Below are positions 11,501 to 23,159 of a stretch of DNA of 60,000 nt, piece after piece. Location: NCBI GenBank assembly GCA_914767715.1, contig OU612070.1:4545501-4605500 (forward strand). The letters are read 5' to 3'. The position numbers and the translations under genes are program-made. This DNA comes from Membranipora membranacea (taxonomy: Eukaryota; Bryozoa; Gymnolaemata; Cheilostomatida; Membraniporidae). Numbering within the stretch: position 1 is the stretch's first letter; every line of letters starts with the position of its first letter. The notes beneath the pieces are model-generated. The model saw nothing but the letters and a program-made list of their open reading frames with translations, was not told the origin of the DNA and did not search any database.

Positions 11501-14500
11501 CTCCAGCATCCTGTTCCAAACAATGACAATATTCCACAGGGCCGATTGATCAATTTGGGTCTAGCATGTTATGCCTGCCTAAGGGAACTAGACTCTAGGT
11601 AACTACCTTAGGGAACCACTAAATAAAGCAGAGAGGACAAATCCGGGTAAACCAGGCAGATGTCTGAGCAGCTTCATCACATACAGAGGATAATACTGTA
11701 AATAATTAAATAAAAGCATCAATACACTCGCTCTACTAATGTCAATGGACGGCATATAACTCCTCCTTATTTTAGCCAACCGCAAATTTAAATCAAAGTG
11801 TCACCGCTATTTATGTGGCAGCAGTAGATTTGGCAGGGGATGCAACCAGCTTTGACTGTCTTTTACATCTATGCCAGTTACAGGTTGGTACCTTTCACCT
11901 GTTCTCAACAAACAAAATCAGGTTGCAAACAGTGAAGTTTACTATGGGGAGTGTAATGCAGCTAATAATATCATTTTATTAAATTTCTTCTTAATTAGGA
12001 ATAAACAGAGTGCAAATATTTTTATTCAGACTGGAAATAAAACTTTTTTAAATAACAACTAAGACAAAATAAGGAGACGATGTCACAAAGTTAATCGCAG
12101 GATGACAGTGCCAATATAATCTATAATACTAAGCTCACAAACCTGATCTCGGCTGAAGATTTCTCCATTTTTGATTGGGTCGCAGTATTTGTTGTGTGAG
12201 AAAATCACAAGGCCCGTAAACATACAGCAGTAGCCAAATATCATGGATAAAAGTGCTGTCATCATATATGTTCTACATTATAGGAAAAGTTTTACCATCA
12301 ATGAATGTGCACTGATCATAAGCAAATATGCTTAGTACTGCTCAGTAACCCATCAACAACAACACATCCATCCATTACAAAACAATACCAAGAAGCTTCA
12401 TTCGCGTTTTTATTTCCATGATTGATTAAATGGTAACGAAGAAAGGTTAAATCGTAAGATTTCAGTGTTGATACCCAAATCATTAAATCTTTTACTGAGA
12501 AGTATTGAATACTTGATTGGTATAGGAATGCAATACCCATATAGGGATCTTGTTTAAATACCTTAGTATTTGAGATGTGTTTTTAAGAGATAGAGTCCTC
12601 ATAACAGATATCTGATTTGTACCATAAGCGTTGATTGACACTAGTATGCCATTTATACCTAAATTCCATAGTGTGTGCCTCGCTCTGGGATCAAAATCGA
12701 ATAGTTTGTGTGGCCTAAAAACGAAACAAACAGCTAGGTCACGTAATCATTGCTTGAAACAAGCATAAGCTTATTCAGTTGTGACCATTCACAGCAAAAC
12801 TCTTTCAGTAACCAGTTTTAAAAGCGGGGCTAAGTACACACTGATCACATGATATACTATTGAAAGTGTGTATGATCGATAGAGAGTGAACTAATTAATT
12901 TGGTTAGTGTACCATCACAAAGAATTTGGTGTAACGGCCCGTGTTCAATTTTATTAATTAGGGGTGGGTACATGTCAGGTACTGATACTTAATTGACTCT
13001 AACGATCAGAGATACATATTTTAATGGTGTCAGTGTTGATGTTTCAGCTGATATTGGATAAGTATTTATGTCCGATATATTCCGGCATGCAACTTTTTTG
13101 AACGAATTCAGTAAAGAAATATATATATGAACTTAACTTACTCAAAAATATCGAGTCTGCCACTTAATTTTGCATCTCTATATACGGCAGAAGGACCTCC
13201 TTCCTTGATAGTACCCATAATGAACACACCAATAATACCCACAAACATGATGACCAGCTGCAGGGTATCAGACCATATAACAGCCTTCATTCCTCCCTAA
13301 AGAAAGATAAAATATATTCAATATAATGTACACAAATTTTTCTTTTTGACATGAAATGACTGTGTTCCCAATGCATGAATGTTGCTCTCAACGGATTTAC
13401 CATGATTCATGGGTTTTTACATCGATATTAATAATCAGTTTTCTTTCAATGACACATGTCACATTATTGCCTATTTTCTATATCTAAACAACCTAATTTT
13501 ATGCTATGCAATCAGTATTAGCTGTACTAATACAGCTAATACAGCCATCGCAAATCATCCATCCAACTAACTTAACCTAGGTCTGTTTTTCGTTCATCTG
13601 AATTTTTGTGACATTGATGGTTTTTGGCATCTCAGTTTTCCCAAGTTTTTTTATAATTCTCTCTTACCATGACAGTGTACAGTAGTCCTACACCAGTTGT
13701 CAAGGCCACAGCTACCCACAGATCCATACCAGTCACTACAAATAAGAATAGAAACTAGTTAATCTACTGAGTAATGGAAGAACCCCCCCCCCCCCCCCCC
13801 CGACGTCACTAGGCAATAATACAGATTCAATAATCAACAATTCATCAGTCAAACATTTATAAAATTATATATCTTCATCGCACTGTCGAATTGGAATAGA
13901 AACTAATTTAAGATGAAAGATAAAGTCAACAGTTTTATTGGTCAGTCATGTCTACTATATCGTTTATTTGGTTACCCTATAGCAGGGGTGCCCAACCTTT
14001 TCTCTCACATGAGCCATTTCAAAAATCAATTAAACCAAATGAGCTGACCACGTCGCGTGTAGACAACATGGAACAGTCAGTGATATATACGTATCATATT
14101 CAATAATGGATAAGTGTTGGCAAAAATTTCAAAGCAAAGTCATTGTGTGAGACTCTGCGCGTAGCGCGAAAAAATTTTTGAGGCAATTTCTGGCCATATA
14201 AGGCGCCCTGGAGTTTTGTAAGCATTTTAATCATTTTGCAAATTTTTGCAAGCATTTTGGAAAATTTAGGTTGGCAAGTCTGCAAGAAGACAACTCTACA
14301 AACATATTACAATGCAGGTACACAGTACAATGAACTTGTATACACTATACATACATTTAATGTACATTGTACATGCATGAATTGAATGCATGAAATTCGC
14401 GGCAAAAAGCGCGTGAAATTTGCAAATATTAAAATGAGCCACCCAAAAAGCCAAAATGAGCCGAGGTGGCTCATGAGCCATAGGTTGGGCACCCCTGCCC

Positions 14501-17500
14501 TATAGGAGTTTAGTTTTCGCGGCATTTAGGATTCGCTTTTCGCGTTGTTGCCTAGGTTGCGAAATTTAGTGTATCTCAAATTAAACTCACTCACCATAGT
14601 TTCATAAACAATGTACAGTTATACAGGAATACACCTTACCTAAGCATGCAAGCATGCAAGCATGCAAGCATGCAAGCTAGCAAGCTAGCAAGGTTGCAGA
14701 CACTTAGACCACTACACCACGCTAGCTAGCATGCTTGCTAGCAAGCATGCTAGCTAGCAAGCATGCTAGCTAGCAAGCATGCTAGCTAGCAAGCATGCTA
14801 GCTAGCAAGCATGCTAGCTAGCAAGCATGCTAGCTAGCGTGGTGTAGTGGTCTAAGTGTCTGCAACCATGCAACCAACCTAAGTGTCTGCAAGCATGCAA
14901 GCATGCAAGCTAGCAAGCTAGCAAGCTAGCAAGCATGCCAGCTAGCAAGCATGCCAGCTAGCAAGCATGCCAGCTAGCAAGCATGCTAGCAAGCTAGCTA
15001 GCAAGCTAGCTAGCAAGCATGCTAGCTAGCAAGCATGCTAGCTAGCTAGCTAGCTAGCTAGCTAGCATGCTAGCTAGCGTGGTGTAGTGGTCTAAGTGTC
15101 TGCCTTGCAATCAGATGGAGATTTATGCCCTGGGTTCAAATCCCAGCTTGGACATTTTTTTTTAATTTTCACTAGTAAGCCTACTAGCGAAATTTAGTAC
15201 TAGTGAAATTTAGTACCAGGTCCAGATAGCGAAATTAAACTCTAGCTAAATTAAACTCCTCTAGGGTATAATGTTCATCACAATGTTACAAAACCCTTGC
15301 AATTGCATCCACAAAGTTGCGAGGTAGCATACCAAATACCCATCTAAATTCCTTGATCCTTCTGAGTCACACCAATTTTTCCACATTGTGATACTGATCT
15401 CATTTCAAAAAAATATTTTATTTTTGAGGTGTTTGGAATTTTTTTTTTCTCCTACTAGGTTGTTATCTCATGAGCAGACTTGGGTTGATGAAATGAAAAT
15501 AACATGACTTTTATTAACTCTGTGTACAGTGTTTCCGTTAACTAGCTTTTACTAAAATTACAGTTTTTCATACCTACGGCAATAGAGAGTGACGGACCAT
15601 AGATGGCAATTCCATTGGTGAAAAGCTAAAAAATGAAAGATATAATTATCACACTGCACCATAGACTTAATAATAAACCTAAACATGACACCATATACAG
15701 CTGAAGTGAGGCACTTAATTGCAGTAGACATAGCGACATTGGAAGGTGTAAAAGCTATCACTGTTTACTGTCCATAATCCAGGATCAATCTTTCATCGGA
15801 TTTTGAGTTTGAAAATCGCTTTACAATCAGCAGCATCTTGTTATCAACTTGATGTTATTTCTTCTCCAAAATCTAAGTGTTCATGACCAACTGCTAAATC
15901 TATTGCAATTTTCAAACTCAATATCCGATCAAAAAATTTTCAAGTTATCAACAAAAAAGTTAGATTATGGACAGTAAATCAATGAAAGCATCATTGCTTC
16001 TACAACTTCCAATGGCGAGACGTCACCCACAACTAAGTGCTTCAATGCTTATGCTCCATATAGTGTCCTGTCTAGGATTATTATTGAGCCTATTCACTGA
16101 ACATATTTTCCATGACATTAAAATATACTTAGGTTTGCATCTAGTCTCAAATGGATGCTGCAGGCAGGTGGCAACCAGTCTGACCTCATACAAGGCATAC
16201 TCAACATTATCATTGATCGACGCGGGTACACATGTGGGATTAAGTTGACGACCTGAAAACAACAGGTAAACTCCGATTCTCTTTTCAAATCCTCAGACAT
16301 CTGAAGTGATATGAGCTGCACTATTCATCTGGTCATCAACACACAAATCTTTGTCTCTGTTTCAGTTCAGAATGTAACTAAAACTGGTAATTATCTTAAA
16401 CGTTTTGTTAAAAAAAATTGCAGATCATGTGCAACTTACTTGAGCAAACACTCCCGACACGGAAACAACCATTTTAACATGTTTCCCATATCTCAGTTCC
16501 ACATACTACAAAATAAGAAGTAATGGATGTATATGTCTGTTAATGATTACTGAATCACATCCGCATAATTACTCGAAGCTGGCCATCTGGTGTGCTGCCA
16601 ACGGTTGTCTGACCTACTCCTGGCCATTCGTGAGACCTGAAATTTCTGGAGGAGTGATGAGTGATGGAAGGAGTGGTTTGATGGTTAAGGGTGCGAACAT
16701 GTGAACTGTGAGGTCCAGGTATGGCTCCCAGCGCAGGCAGTCATTCTTGGTTTGTTACTGGCATGCCATTCATCCTAGCCAGGTCCTTGCGGAAGGGGAT
16801 TTAAAGTACCGGAGGTCCACTGTGTGTTTGCACATCCAACATGCAGAAAAAAGATCCCCCTCTGCCTCTTTGATAAAAAGAGTAGCCGGAATTCCGGCGG
16901 ATAAGGGTATAGGGGGCGGTTTGAAAACCGTTGGTCCCTGTACTCCTCAATGAAGACTTAGGCTTATTCCTGGATGAAAGTCAAAGTTTTAATTAGTGTG
17001 TTACACGCATTGAATTCCATATCTAATTCAGTGGTTACACGTGATCATCTATCAGGTTTGTATCATATAAATATTGTTTAACATATAGCGTAGCCTAAAG
17101 CTATCATCACTGCTACTTTCAATTTTACTGTTTATATACAAGGGAATGACTTTTTTCTTCTTATTTTTTGTGTGTTTATTGCTAGGGATAAATTGATATT
17201 AAATATAGATAAAGTGTCATTGAGTGAGAGAAAGGCAATAAGATTAGATCAAAATGTAGATAATTGCAATAGAAATATGTAAAAAATAGAGGGACAGTCT
17301 GATAGCCTGTGGCTAGAGTGTAGACAGCCCAACTGTAAAGCTCAAGGTCAAACACAAGACAGATCAGCAAGGAAGCACCGGACGAGAACGCCCGCCAGCT
17401 GCAGTCACCAACAGACAGGAAGCCAGGTCAGCGGGCACGAAAGTCTGAGAACCCATCTCCACCTCCTTTTGGTACTTGTTGTTCAGCGACACGCCAGTGC

Positions 17501-18623
17501 ACAACAAGGACCTCTCATCCCGATTGTTGTTGACTTTTTTAACTTTAAGTCATTGTTTCGAGTGTTATAAAGCGTTTTGTATTCAAGATTCATCAGGAAC
17601 TCAGTTGAGTATGTTTTTAAAAAGGAGATTTAATGTACAACATTCCAATTGCATTGGGATGGGCATAATTCCTAATGTTTAAAAAAATGATGTGACATGT
17701 TCTCTGGGTCTTTTGTTCAGAATGAATCGTACACACACTTTTTTCAAAGTAGATATCTGTGTCATTCAATTTCAATTCCATTTCATAAAGTAAATGGTGG
17801 TAAGAAAAGGAGGAATACAAGTCAACCATTGCTTTGTTATCAAAATAAGGGTGAGCTGCACTCAACAAAGTTAAAATAAGGTAGTTATATTTAAATATAT
17901 GCCAATAAAGTATTAAAAAGAAACTTAACGGGTGCAAAGCAAACATATACAAATAAGATCTGGAGGCACAGCCTTTGTGGTTGGGTGATAGACTTGGATA
18001 TTATAACAAGGGGTGTAAGGGGCTTTGAGGGGAAGGGATGACCATGGGGGGAAGTGTTACAAGAAAAATCACAACCTTAGTCATGCAAAGTACAAGTGCC
18101 ATCTCAAGCTATTATAAATACCTTGTAGATGCTGACAACCTTTAAGTTGTGAAAGACAGGCAGAATGGATGAACTGGCTATGAGAATGCCGATGGGAGTC
18201 GAGAGCTGAAAACACAGGAATATGGTGCCAAAACTGTAAATCTCACCAGGTGCAGAAAGTATCGTAATCGCTGATATAAAACTGCAAAACAAAAAGAAAG
18301 GAAGTAAGGAACAGTTTCAAATATTTCTCTTGTCCAAGTGAAAAGACTCATATTATGTGCTATGGCTCACTGTACCAATTAGTAAATGAGGAAATGTCTC
18401 CTTGGAGGGAAAACTTCAGAGACTAGAATAGCACATACCTGGCAAGTAAGCTACATGATATGGGAAGCCAATGAACTGTTTTGTCTGCGAATAGATATTC
18501 CTCGGTAGTTTGCTGCCGTCCCCCAGTGAATGCAAAATAAAACCCTATAGCAGCAGACGCTACCAGAACAATAGCAACTACGACATAGTCAGGCCACTGA
18601 AACAAGGTTTGTTCTGTAATCAT
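8575..18623 (-). CDS. Sodium-coupled solute symporter, SLC5 family (SMCT/SMVT-like), 14 exons, 615 aa
   Basis: Exons, in order on the minus strand: 18623-18439, 18281-18122, 16505-16440, 15625-15574, 13735-13668, 13296-13142, 12714-12562, 12272-12143, 11695-11607, 11001-10818, 10443-10326, 9802-9640, 9253-9153, 8798-8575. All introns are GT-AG, all phases agree, and the sum (1848 nt) closes on TAG. The start (MITEQTLFQWPDYVV) matches the family N-terminus. SSF landmarks are TM2 SLLASFISAITILSAPGEIY (about residues 58-77), YVELRYG, FTNGIAIYGPSL, VTGMDLW, GGMKAVIWSD, CDPIKNGEIFSRDQ, LPGLPGFVLSALFSGSLSTI with the Ser/Ser sodium-site pair in TM9 nomenclature, GILGGPSFAVFG, and the C-terminal RLISPV. 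Length equals that of vertebrate SLC5A6/SLC5A8/SLC5A12 (about 610-635 aa). Known family role: Na+-driven uptake of monocarboxylates, vitamins or iodide across the plasma membrane. The substrate here cannot be fixed. Introns hold several mobile elements. The tail ends VRLTNS, without the PDZ-binding end of SMCT1. Confidence 0.93.
13785..13801. repeat. Poly-C run
   Basis: A mononucleotide C tract of about 17 bases in SLC5 intron 4, just upstream of exon 5. It is only 50 bases from the acceptor on the minus strand, where it reads as poly-G. Confidence 0.9.
13983..14497. mobile_element. hAT-type miniature element (515 bp) with perfect 8-bp target duplication
   Basis: The ends are CAGGGGTGCCCAACCT and its exact complement AGGTTGGGCACCCCTG, a hAT-style terminal inverted repeat of 16 bp or more. 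The element is flanked by identical 8-bp target copies CCCTATAG at 13975-13982 and 14498-14505. Subterminal parts (GAGCCATTT and AAATGAGCC) are also inverted. There is no transposase frame, so it is non-autonomous. It sits in SLC5 intron 4. Confidence 0.95.
14641..15076. repeat. GCATGC/GCTAGC satellite with inverted tRNA-like modules
   Basis: Tandem and interleaved GCAAGCAT, GCTAGC and GCTAGCAAGCAT units fill about 430 bp. Since GCATGC and GCTAGC are palindromic, the block can fold on itself many ways. Within it a 30-base module (GCGTGGTGTAGTGGTCTAAG then TGTCTGCAAC) occurs forward at 14837-14866 and inverted at 14693-14722, and its first half recurs at 15077 as the start of a tRNA-like unit. 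It lies in SLC5 intron 4. Confidence 0.9.
15077..15154 (+). pseudogene. tRNA-like pseudogene or SINE head (anticodon position TGC)
   Basis: An A-box-like GTGTAGTGGTCTAAG, an anticodon arm with loop CTTGCAA, and a clean T-arm (CTGGGTTCAAATCCCAG, which contains the B box) are followed by a T run at 15155-15163. The acceptor stem does not pair (the 5' side is satellite-like GCGTGGT, the 3' side CTTGGAC) and the variable region is too long. I read it as tRNA-derived rather than a working tRNA-Ala. Confidence 0.55.
16661..16965 (+). mobile_element. tRNA-derived SINE
   Basis: The unit starts with an A-box-like segment (GGTTTGATGGTTAAGGGTGC) and a B-box-like segment (GGTCCAGGTATGGCTCCC), then a unique body with the palindrome GCCGGAATTCCGGC (about 16880). 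It ends around TTCCTGGATGAAAG. It lies in SLC5 intron 2. The family is not identified. Confidence 0.5.
17455..17960 (-). mobile_element. Non-LTR retrotransposon (LINE) 3' fragment
   Basis: On the minus strand this reads LSAAHPYFDNKAMVDLYSSF (about 17860-17800) and continues into a C-terminal segment that aligns in order with the plus-strand LINE piece at 23160-24130 (compare RAARPHFDNKTMVDHLITHF there). Sequence similarity continues to the shared end near AACAAGTACC. The frame is broken. It lies in SLC5 intron 2. Confidence 0.65.
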
Positions 18624-19790
18624 TATCAGACGAAGCTCTGGTGACTATATGTTAGATAATCACGAAAAGAACCTTACGAGAGCCAGTTAGAGTGTGTATG
18701 GCAGTGACAGGTAAACTAAGTACGCATTTTGTAATAGCTTCTTGAGCCTGGTTGATCTGATTGGTTGGTTCGCTGGTATCAGTCTTGCTAAGATCTTAGC
18801 TCGGTCATAAGTTCAGTTGATCTCTGCACCTGCATCCAATATAGTTAAATAACACTAGGTTATTGACGTCAAAACAACGATGATGATCTCATTAGGTAAA
18901 TTGCATATGACCCCCACACATGGCCAGAGAGAACATTCATTATAGGAAGTTCTCCAGATTTTATAGGACAGTCCCATTCGATGGTATAATAGCTGCTGTC
19001 GATGTTCCTCTCCAAACAATATTGGTTCGGAAGTATCTCATCTAGCTGTACATGTCTGTTCATTAATCTTCATATTGCATGTTGAGAGACACTAATTGAT
19101 ATTTTTTAATGAAATCATAGACGCTCTGCAATGCAATTAGATCCTCAATCTAATCTTATATTGTTGGAGAAGAGACATAATTTTGGCGATCATAAACCAG
19201 GATTTAGTGCATAGGAAGTTATGGGACTGATCTCCACACAGCTGACAATGCTGGCACACTACATCAAAATTTTGACTTGTGAATTTAATACCAAAACATT
19301 AAAATAGTTGTCATTGACGTATGTGTGACTTCTATTTTTTTGGATTTAGTAGCATAGTTTGCACAATTGAGAAGCTGTACGCAGTCACATGACAAGACAT
19401 TTTCCTATAATATACATACCCTATATGTTTTTTTATGAATATGAAGGCCTACCATACATATATAATATAATATAAAGCATACTGTTCAAATCATTAACCA
19501 TTTATCACTTAATTACTAGCGGATTGGGAAACAGAATTTTGAAAGATGATATTGTCATGGTTGAGAGAAATGGAGACTTTTCTTTTTTCAAGAATAACCT
19601 CATTCTCGACGGTTCAAGCAGGGTTTTATATTTTTAGATAAGTTGGAGGCTTCCGTTGTGGATGTCCTCCGGGAGGGATCGGAAACTCTGCTTGTGAGTA
19701 TCGATGTGACCAGGCAGTAGTTTTGTTTGATGAGTTCTCAGAAACCCCTGGACAACGTTGAGTTATCACTGACATAAAACGTAGTTGATT
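18624..19790. other. SLC5 upstream region
   Basis: Upstream of the SLC5 start codon on the minus strand. It presumably contains the promoter and 5' UTR, but no TATA box or clear upstream exon was recognised. A 64-codon minus-strand frame at 18869-19063 has no recognisable features. Confidence 0.4.
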
Positions 19791-20090
19791 TTAGAAAGAT
19801 GAGTATGTTCCATCAGTGTAATTGTCTGTATCGTTGTGATTATGGGAGTTGTCTGAGTTTGAGATGTATATGATTTGTGAGAGACAATGGTTGAAGTTGA
19901 GGTTGAGTGCTGTCGCTTCTGTGTAGGGAGAAGCTAGGGTAAATCTCTTGAGGCCTTCAACTCTTAGATTTCCGGTCATACCAGATATTTCGGTGATGCT
20001 GAGGACACAGTTTATATCAACAGTGGTAGTGACATGTAATGTTTTTAAACCGCTCTGCAATAACTTTTTACTATCAAATCTTTTGCTGCC
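19791..20090 (-). CDS. Open frame of an unrecognised protein, possible last exon
   Basis: An uninterrupted minus-strand frame of about 100 codons ends in a stop at 19791. After a possible acceptor (GCCATAG at about 20102, or TTGCAG at about 20058) it reads GLKTLHVTTTVDINCVLSIT and then GNLRVEGLKRFTLASPYTEA and ends with an Asn/Asp/His-rich tail. The alternating hydrophobic pattern would suit beta strands. I recognise no family. It could belong with the candidate exons at 20947-21265 on the same strand, or be chance. Confidence 0.25.
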   Translation of the reverse strand, partial: GSKRFDSKKLLQSGLKTLHVTTTVDINCVLSITEISGMTGNLRVEGLKRFTLASPYTEATALNLNFNHCLSQIIYISNSDNSHNHNDTDNYTDGTYSSF

Positions 20091-20946
20091 ATATATATAA
20101 ACTATGGCTTGCACATTTAGGAAATCTTACCCCAAGATTTGTCACAGATATCTGTTTCATGTTTCATTCAGAATAAAAGCAAACATACAGCATATACCTT
20201 TCTCTCTGATTCAAACCTCTTACACTCATTCCACCGTATTAATCAAACATTTCAGTTGAGGATTACATAATTCATGGAGGCAATGCCCTGCTCATTTAAC
20301 GAAGTGATAATATTTTAAATTTATGTGAAAGGGACAAATTACACACTAACTAATACTGCACTTTTTGACAACACAATAGCTACCACTTTTAATTAATCAA
20401 TTATGCACTAAAATCTTTGTCGCTTTCATTTTTTCTTTTCATTTTTTGGGTATTCTGTAAAACATTCTCGAAAAATGATTACTATCCAAAGTAAAGTTCA
20501 TAATATACATATCCTGTTGAATTATCTTCACAATTAATGAAGCTATGATACCAATATAATGTGGCAAGTGACGTCTACCTGCAAACTAAATGCACATTAT
20601 TTTCAATATTATTGATATGTTTCGCTGGAGTGACGCACATTGAAGCAGAAACAATAATGATATATAACTATTTGACAGCGAACTATGCACTGAGACTAAA
20701 GTCATACAATCAAAAATTACTTTGCCCTGTGCTAAAAAACAAGTAAAAAACCTATTTATTTGGAGCATCATGTCAATTAAAAATGTCAATTTATGAGACA
20801 CATCCCATTTATCCTAAGAGTGTCATCTATACAAAAATGTACAAACCTTTTTCGTCATAGGTTGAGCTTGTTAGATGGTTGATCGGCAATGGTTTTAAAA
20901 TGAGCAGTGAGAAAGAGTTACACAGATATGTCTGTCCTTCCCATAC

Positions 20947-21265
20947 CTATGAGGTTGTCAACCTGAGTAACTTTGTCCTTCCATCTGTTTGTCCTGATCA
21001 TTGTCATGCTCATGGTCCTGGTCATGGGTGATTGCAAGTTATTAAAATATTTTTTATATATTGTCCAACTACTGATTGTGTAGCATGATAAAAAACTGGG
21101 TAGTTCAGAGACTTACCCATTCCGATCTCTGTTCTCTTCAACACAACAAAATTTCACTCTGATAAACTTCTTCATTCTGTATTCATGAGCCTGGTGACCA
21201 TCATACGAAAAAGCCAATGCTCGATCTTCCTGGGTCCCAACACTACAAACCTGTATTTTGCCCAT
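20947..21265 (-). CDS. Two candidate 5' exons of an unrecognised gene
   Basis: Candidate exon A, 21265-21117, starts with ATG (MGKIQVCSVGTQEDRALAFS, ending CCVEENRDRNG) and has a strong donor ATGG|GTAAGT. Candidate exon B, 21017-20947, follows an acceptor CCAG and joins in phase to give TMSMTMIRTNRWKDKVTQVD, ending in a donor (CATAG|GTATGG). Both splice sites are good and both frames are open, but neither peptide is one I recognise and downstream exons were not joined. The exons are too short to stand out as long open frames. Confidence 0.3.
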
Positions 21266-21299
21266 GTCTAGTAAAGGTTGTGGCTGGTAAATACTGGAG

Positions 21300-22137
21300 G
21301 AGTGCTCACAAGTCCCAGGCCATGGTACCTACCCTCCCAGCCTCCCCTTTCTTCTTAAACTCTCACTGCAGTTCAGTTTGTCCAGCCCACCCTTGAAGAA
21401 AAGCTGCATATTTGGTTGTCATTTAGGTTTTTGTCAGGAAACTGTGCTGTTAATCTGTGTTAATCCACATAATGATATCCAATCTATTAAAAGCATCAGA
21501 TATTTGTGGAATCCATTGCGATACAGCTCATGATGAGAGACATCGAAGATTTGCCTTTATCAACCAGAATACCACAGTAGGTAAATGAACGTCTACCCTG
21601 CCAATAACAGCTGGATAGAAGCCACTGCTGCCAGATCATGTGATTAACAGATCAGACCGGAAGGAAGTTATCGTCTACTGTTTGAGGGTTAGTGCAACAC
21701 TGTCATTGCGAGTACACTAAAAACATGTCTAATTAAGCAACATGTAAATTTAGCCGAAGCTTCTACTATGAGACTGACCCAAGTTTTTAATTAAACCCAG
21801 GGTAGTCACACCAAATTCCTCATGAAGATTTTTAGGCTATTTATGATTTAAATCATACTCCAATAATCATAGAAAAACATGCAACAATATCTAACAGTTG
21901 TAGAGTAATTGATACCAAGCATGACACTCACTCTCACAATAAGGTAATATATGTTTTGTATTTGATCGATCACAGCTCACATTGCCATCTAATTCGCTGT
22001 CTAATTAACTGGCACTGTAGGTATACAATTATATTCTATCTTAATATTTGGTAAATAAGGATTACATCACTTGTGACTGAGAATTCCATGAATTTGTAGC
22101 GAATGAGCAAAGTTAGAGCAATGTATATCTATATATC
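21300..22137. other. Intergenic
   Basis: No gene or recognised repeat. AT-rich with scattered TTAATTA motifs. Confidence 0.5.
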
Positions 22138-22909
22138 CAGCTGTGAGCCTTTTTGCCTGTGCGGCCTAAATGGTAATCTTTTGCAGCCTTATGCCTGTAA
22201 AAGTTATTACACATTAATTTGGATTCTCGTTTCGTTTTGTAGGTGTATAAGTATGCATATGTCTCTGTAAGAAAGTTACATTTCATAATTATTGGCTATT
22301 GTGTATCAACCATGTATCTAAGCTTCCCAAGCCATTCTGCACAAAAACATCATCACTGTACTAGTGCCAACTATACTTTTCAAGTGTCTTATGTTCGAAA
22401 TAACCCAGAACAATGACCTTTGAATGTAGAAATAACCAACGTTACAACATATTTTAGTAACTATTATTTTTTTACAATGCTTTCATTTGGACCAAGAGGG
22501 GCAGATTTGTATAAAAAATTACAAGTGTCCTGCATTTTGGCTGAAATTTTCCAGATTTGCCTCTCATTTCCCGCTTGCAGGAGGGGACTACAGCACCCTC
22601 CCACACCCATCCTGCCTTTTACCATACACATGAAACACATGTTTACAGTCAGGTACACAACCGAGTCCCAAAAATCATGTAATATAACGTCACAAGACTT
22701 GAAGATTAGAAATACCAGTAATTCTGTTGAGCTGATCTTTCTTGCAAAATAAGACAGTTTTTACACATCAATCCGTTTGTGCTTGTACAAAATAGGAACT
22801 GGCAAAATTGCTTCTCCTGTGCCGATTTCATGTCCGACAAATATTCTGCGGCCTTTTGAGTTGACCTGTGTAAAATGTGGCCTTTTTAAAAAAAAGTTGC
22901 CCAGCCATG
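22138..22909 (-). mobile_element. Diverged reverse-oriented copy of the hAT-like element at 26304
   Basis: Read on the minus strand it parallels 26304-27234 block by block. The left end CCTTTTTGCCTGTGCGGCCT with TTATGCCTGTAAAAG matches the complement of 27130-27230. The central CCCTCCCACACCCATCCTGC matches the complement of about 26600. The right end AAATGTGGCCTTTTT with GTTGCCCAGCCATG matches the complement of the 26304 terminus. The termini are degenerate and no target duplication is visible, so it is an older copy. Confidence 0.7.
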
Positions 22910-23159
22910 TTCTGCCAAATTTCAAAATGGGATTATATATTCACTTTTTAAAATTATAAAGTGTTTATATTATATTCAATTTTTAAATTTGGCTGAAAAT
23001 ATCATCCTGGATGGCTGTTTTTCATAATGTTCCAAAGAAATTTCGACAAAAGTTGGGAGAAAAGAGTAGAAAAATGTATTGTGTTTGGAATTTTGATTGG
23101 TATACCATATCAGAATGACTTCACAAGATATATGAAGCCAAAATAAAAACACTGACCGG

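Noticed and set aside
14641-15076. CRISPR-like array of regular repeats
   Set aside because: The units are palindromic hexamers without unique spacers, in a eukaryotic intron.
15077-15154. A functional tRNA-Ala(TGC)
   Set aside because: The T-arm is good, but the acceptor stem does not pair and the variable region is too long.
22420-22752. 110-codon plus-strand frame as a gene
   Set aside because: It lies wholly within the diverged hAT-like element, and a related copy at 26304 has no equivalent frame.
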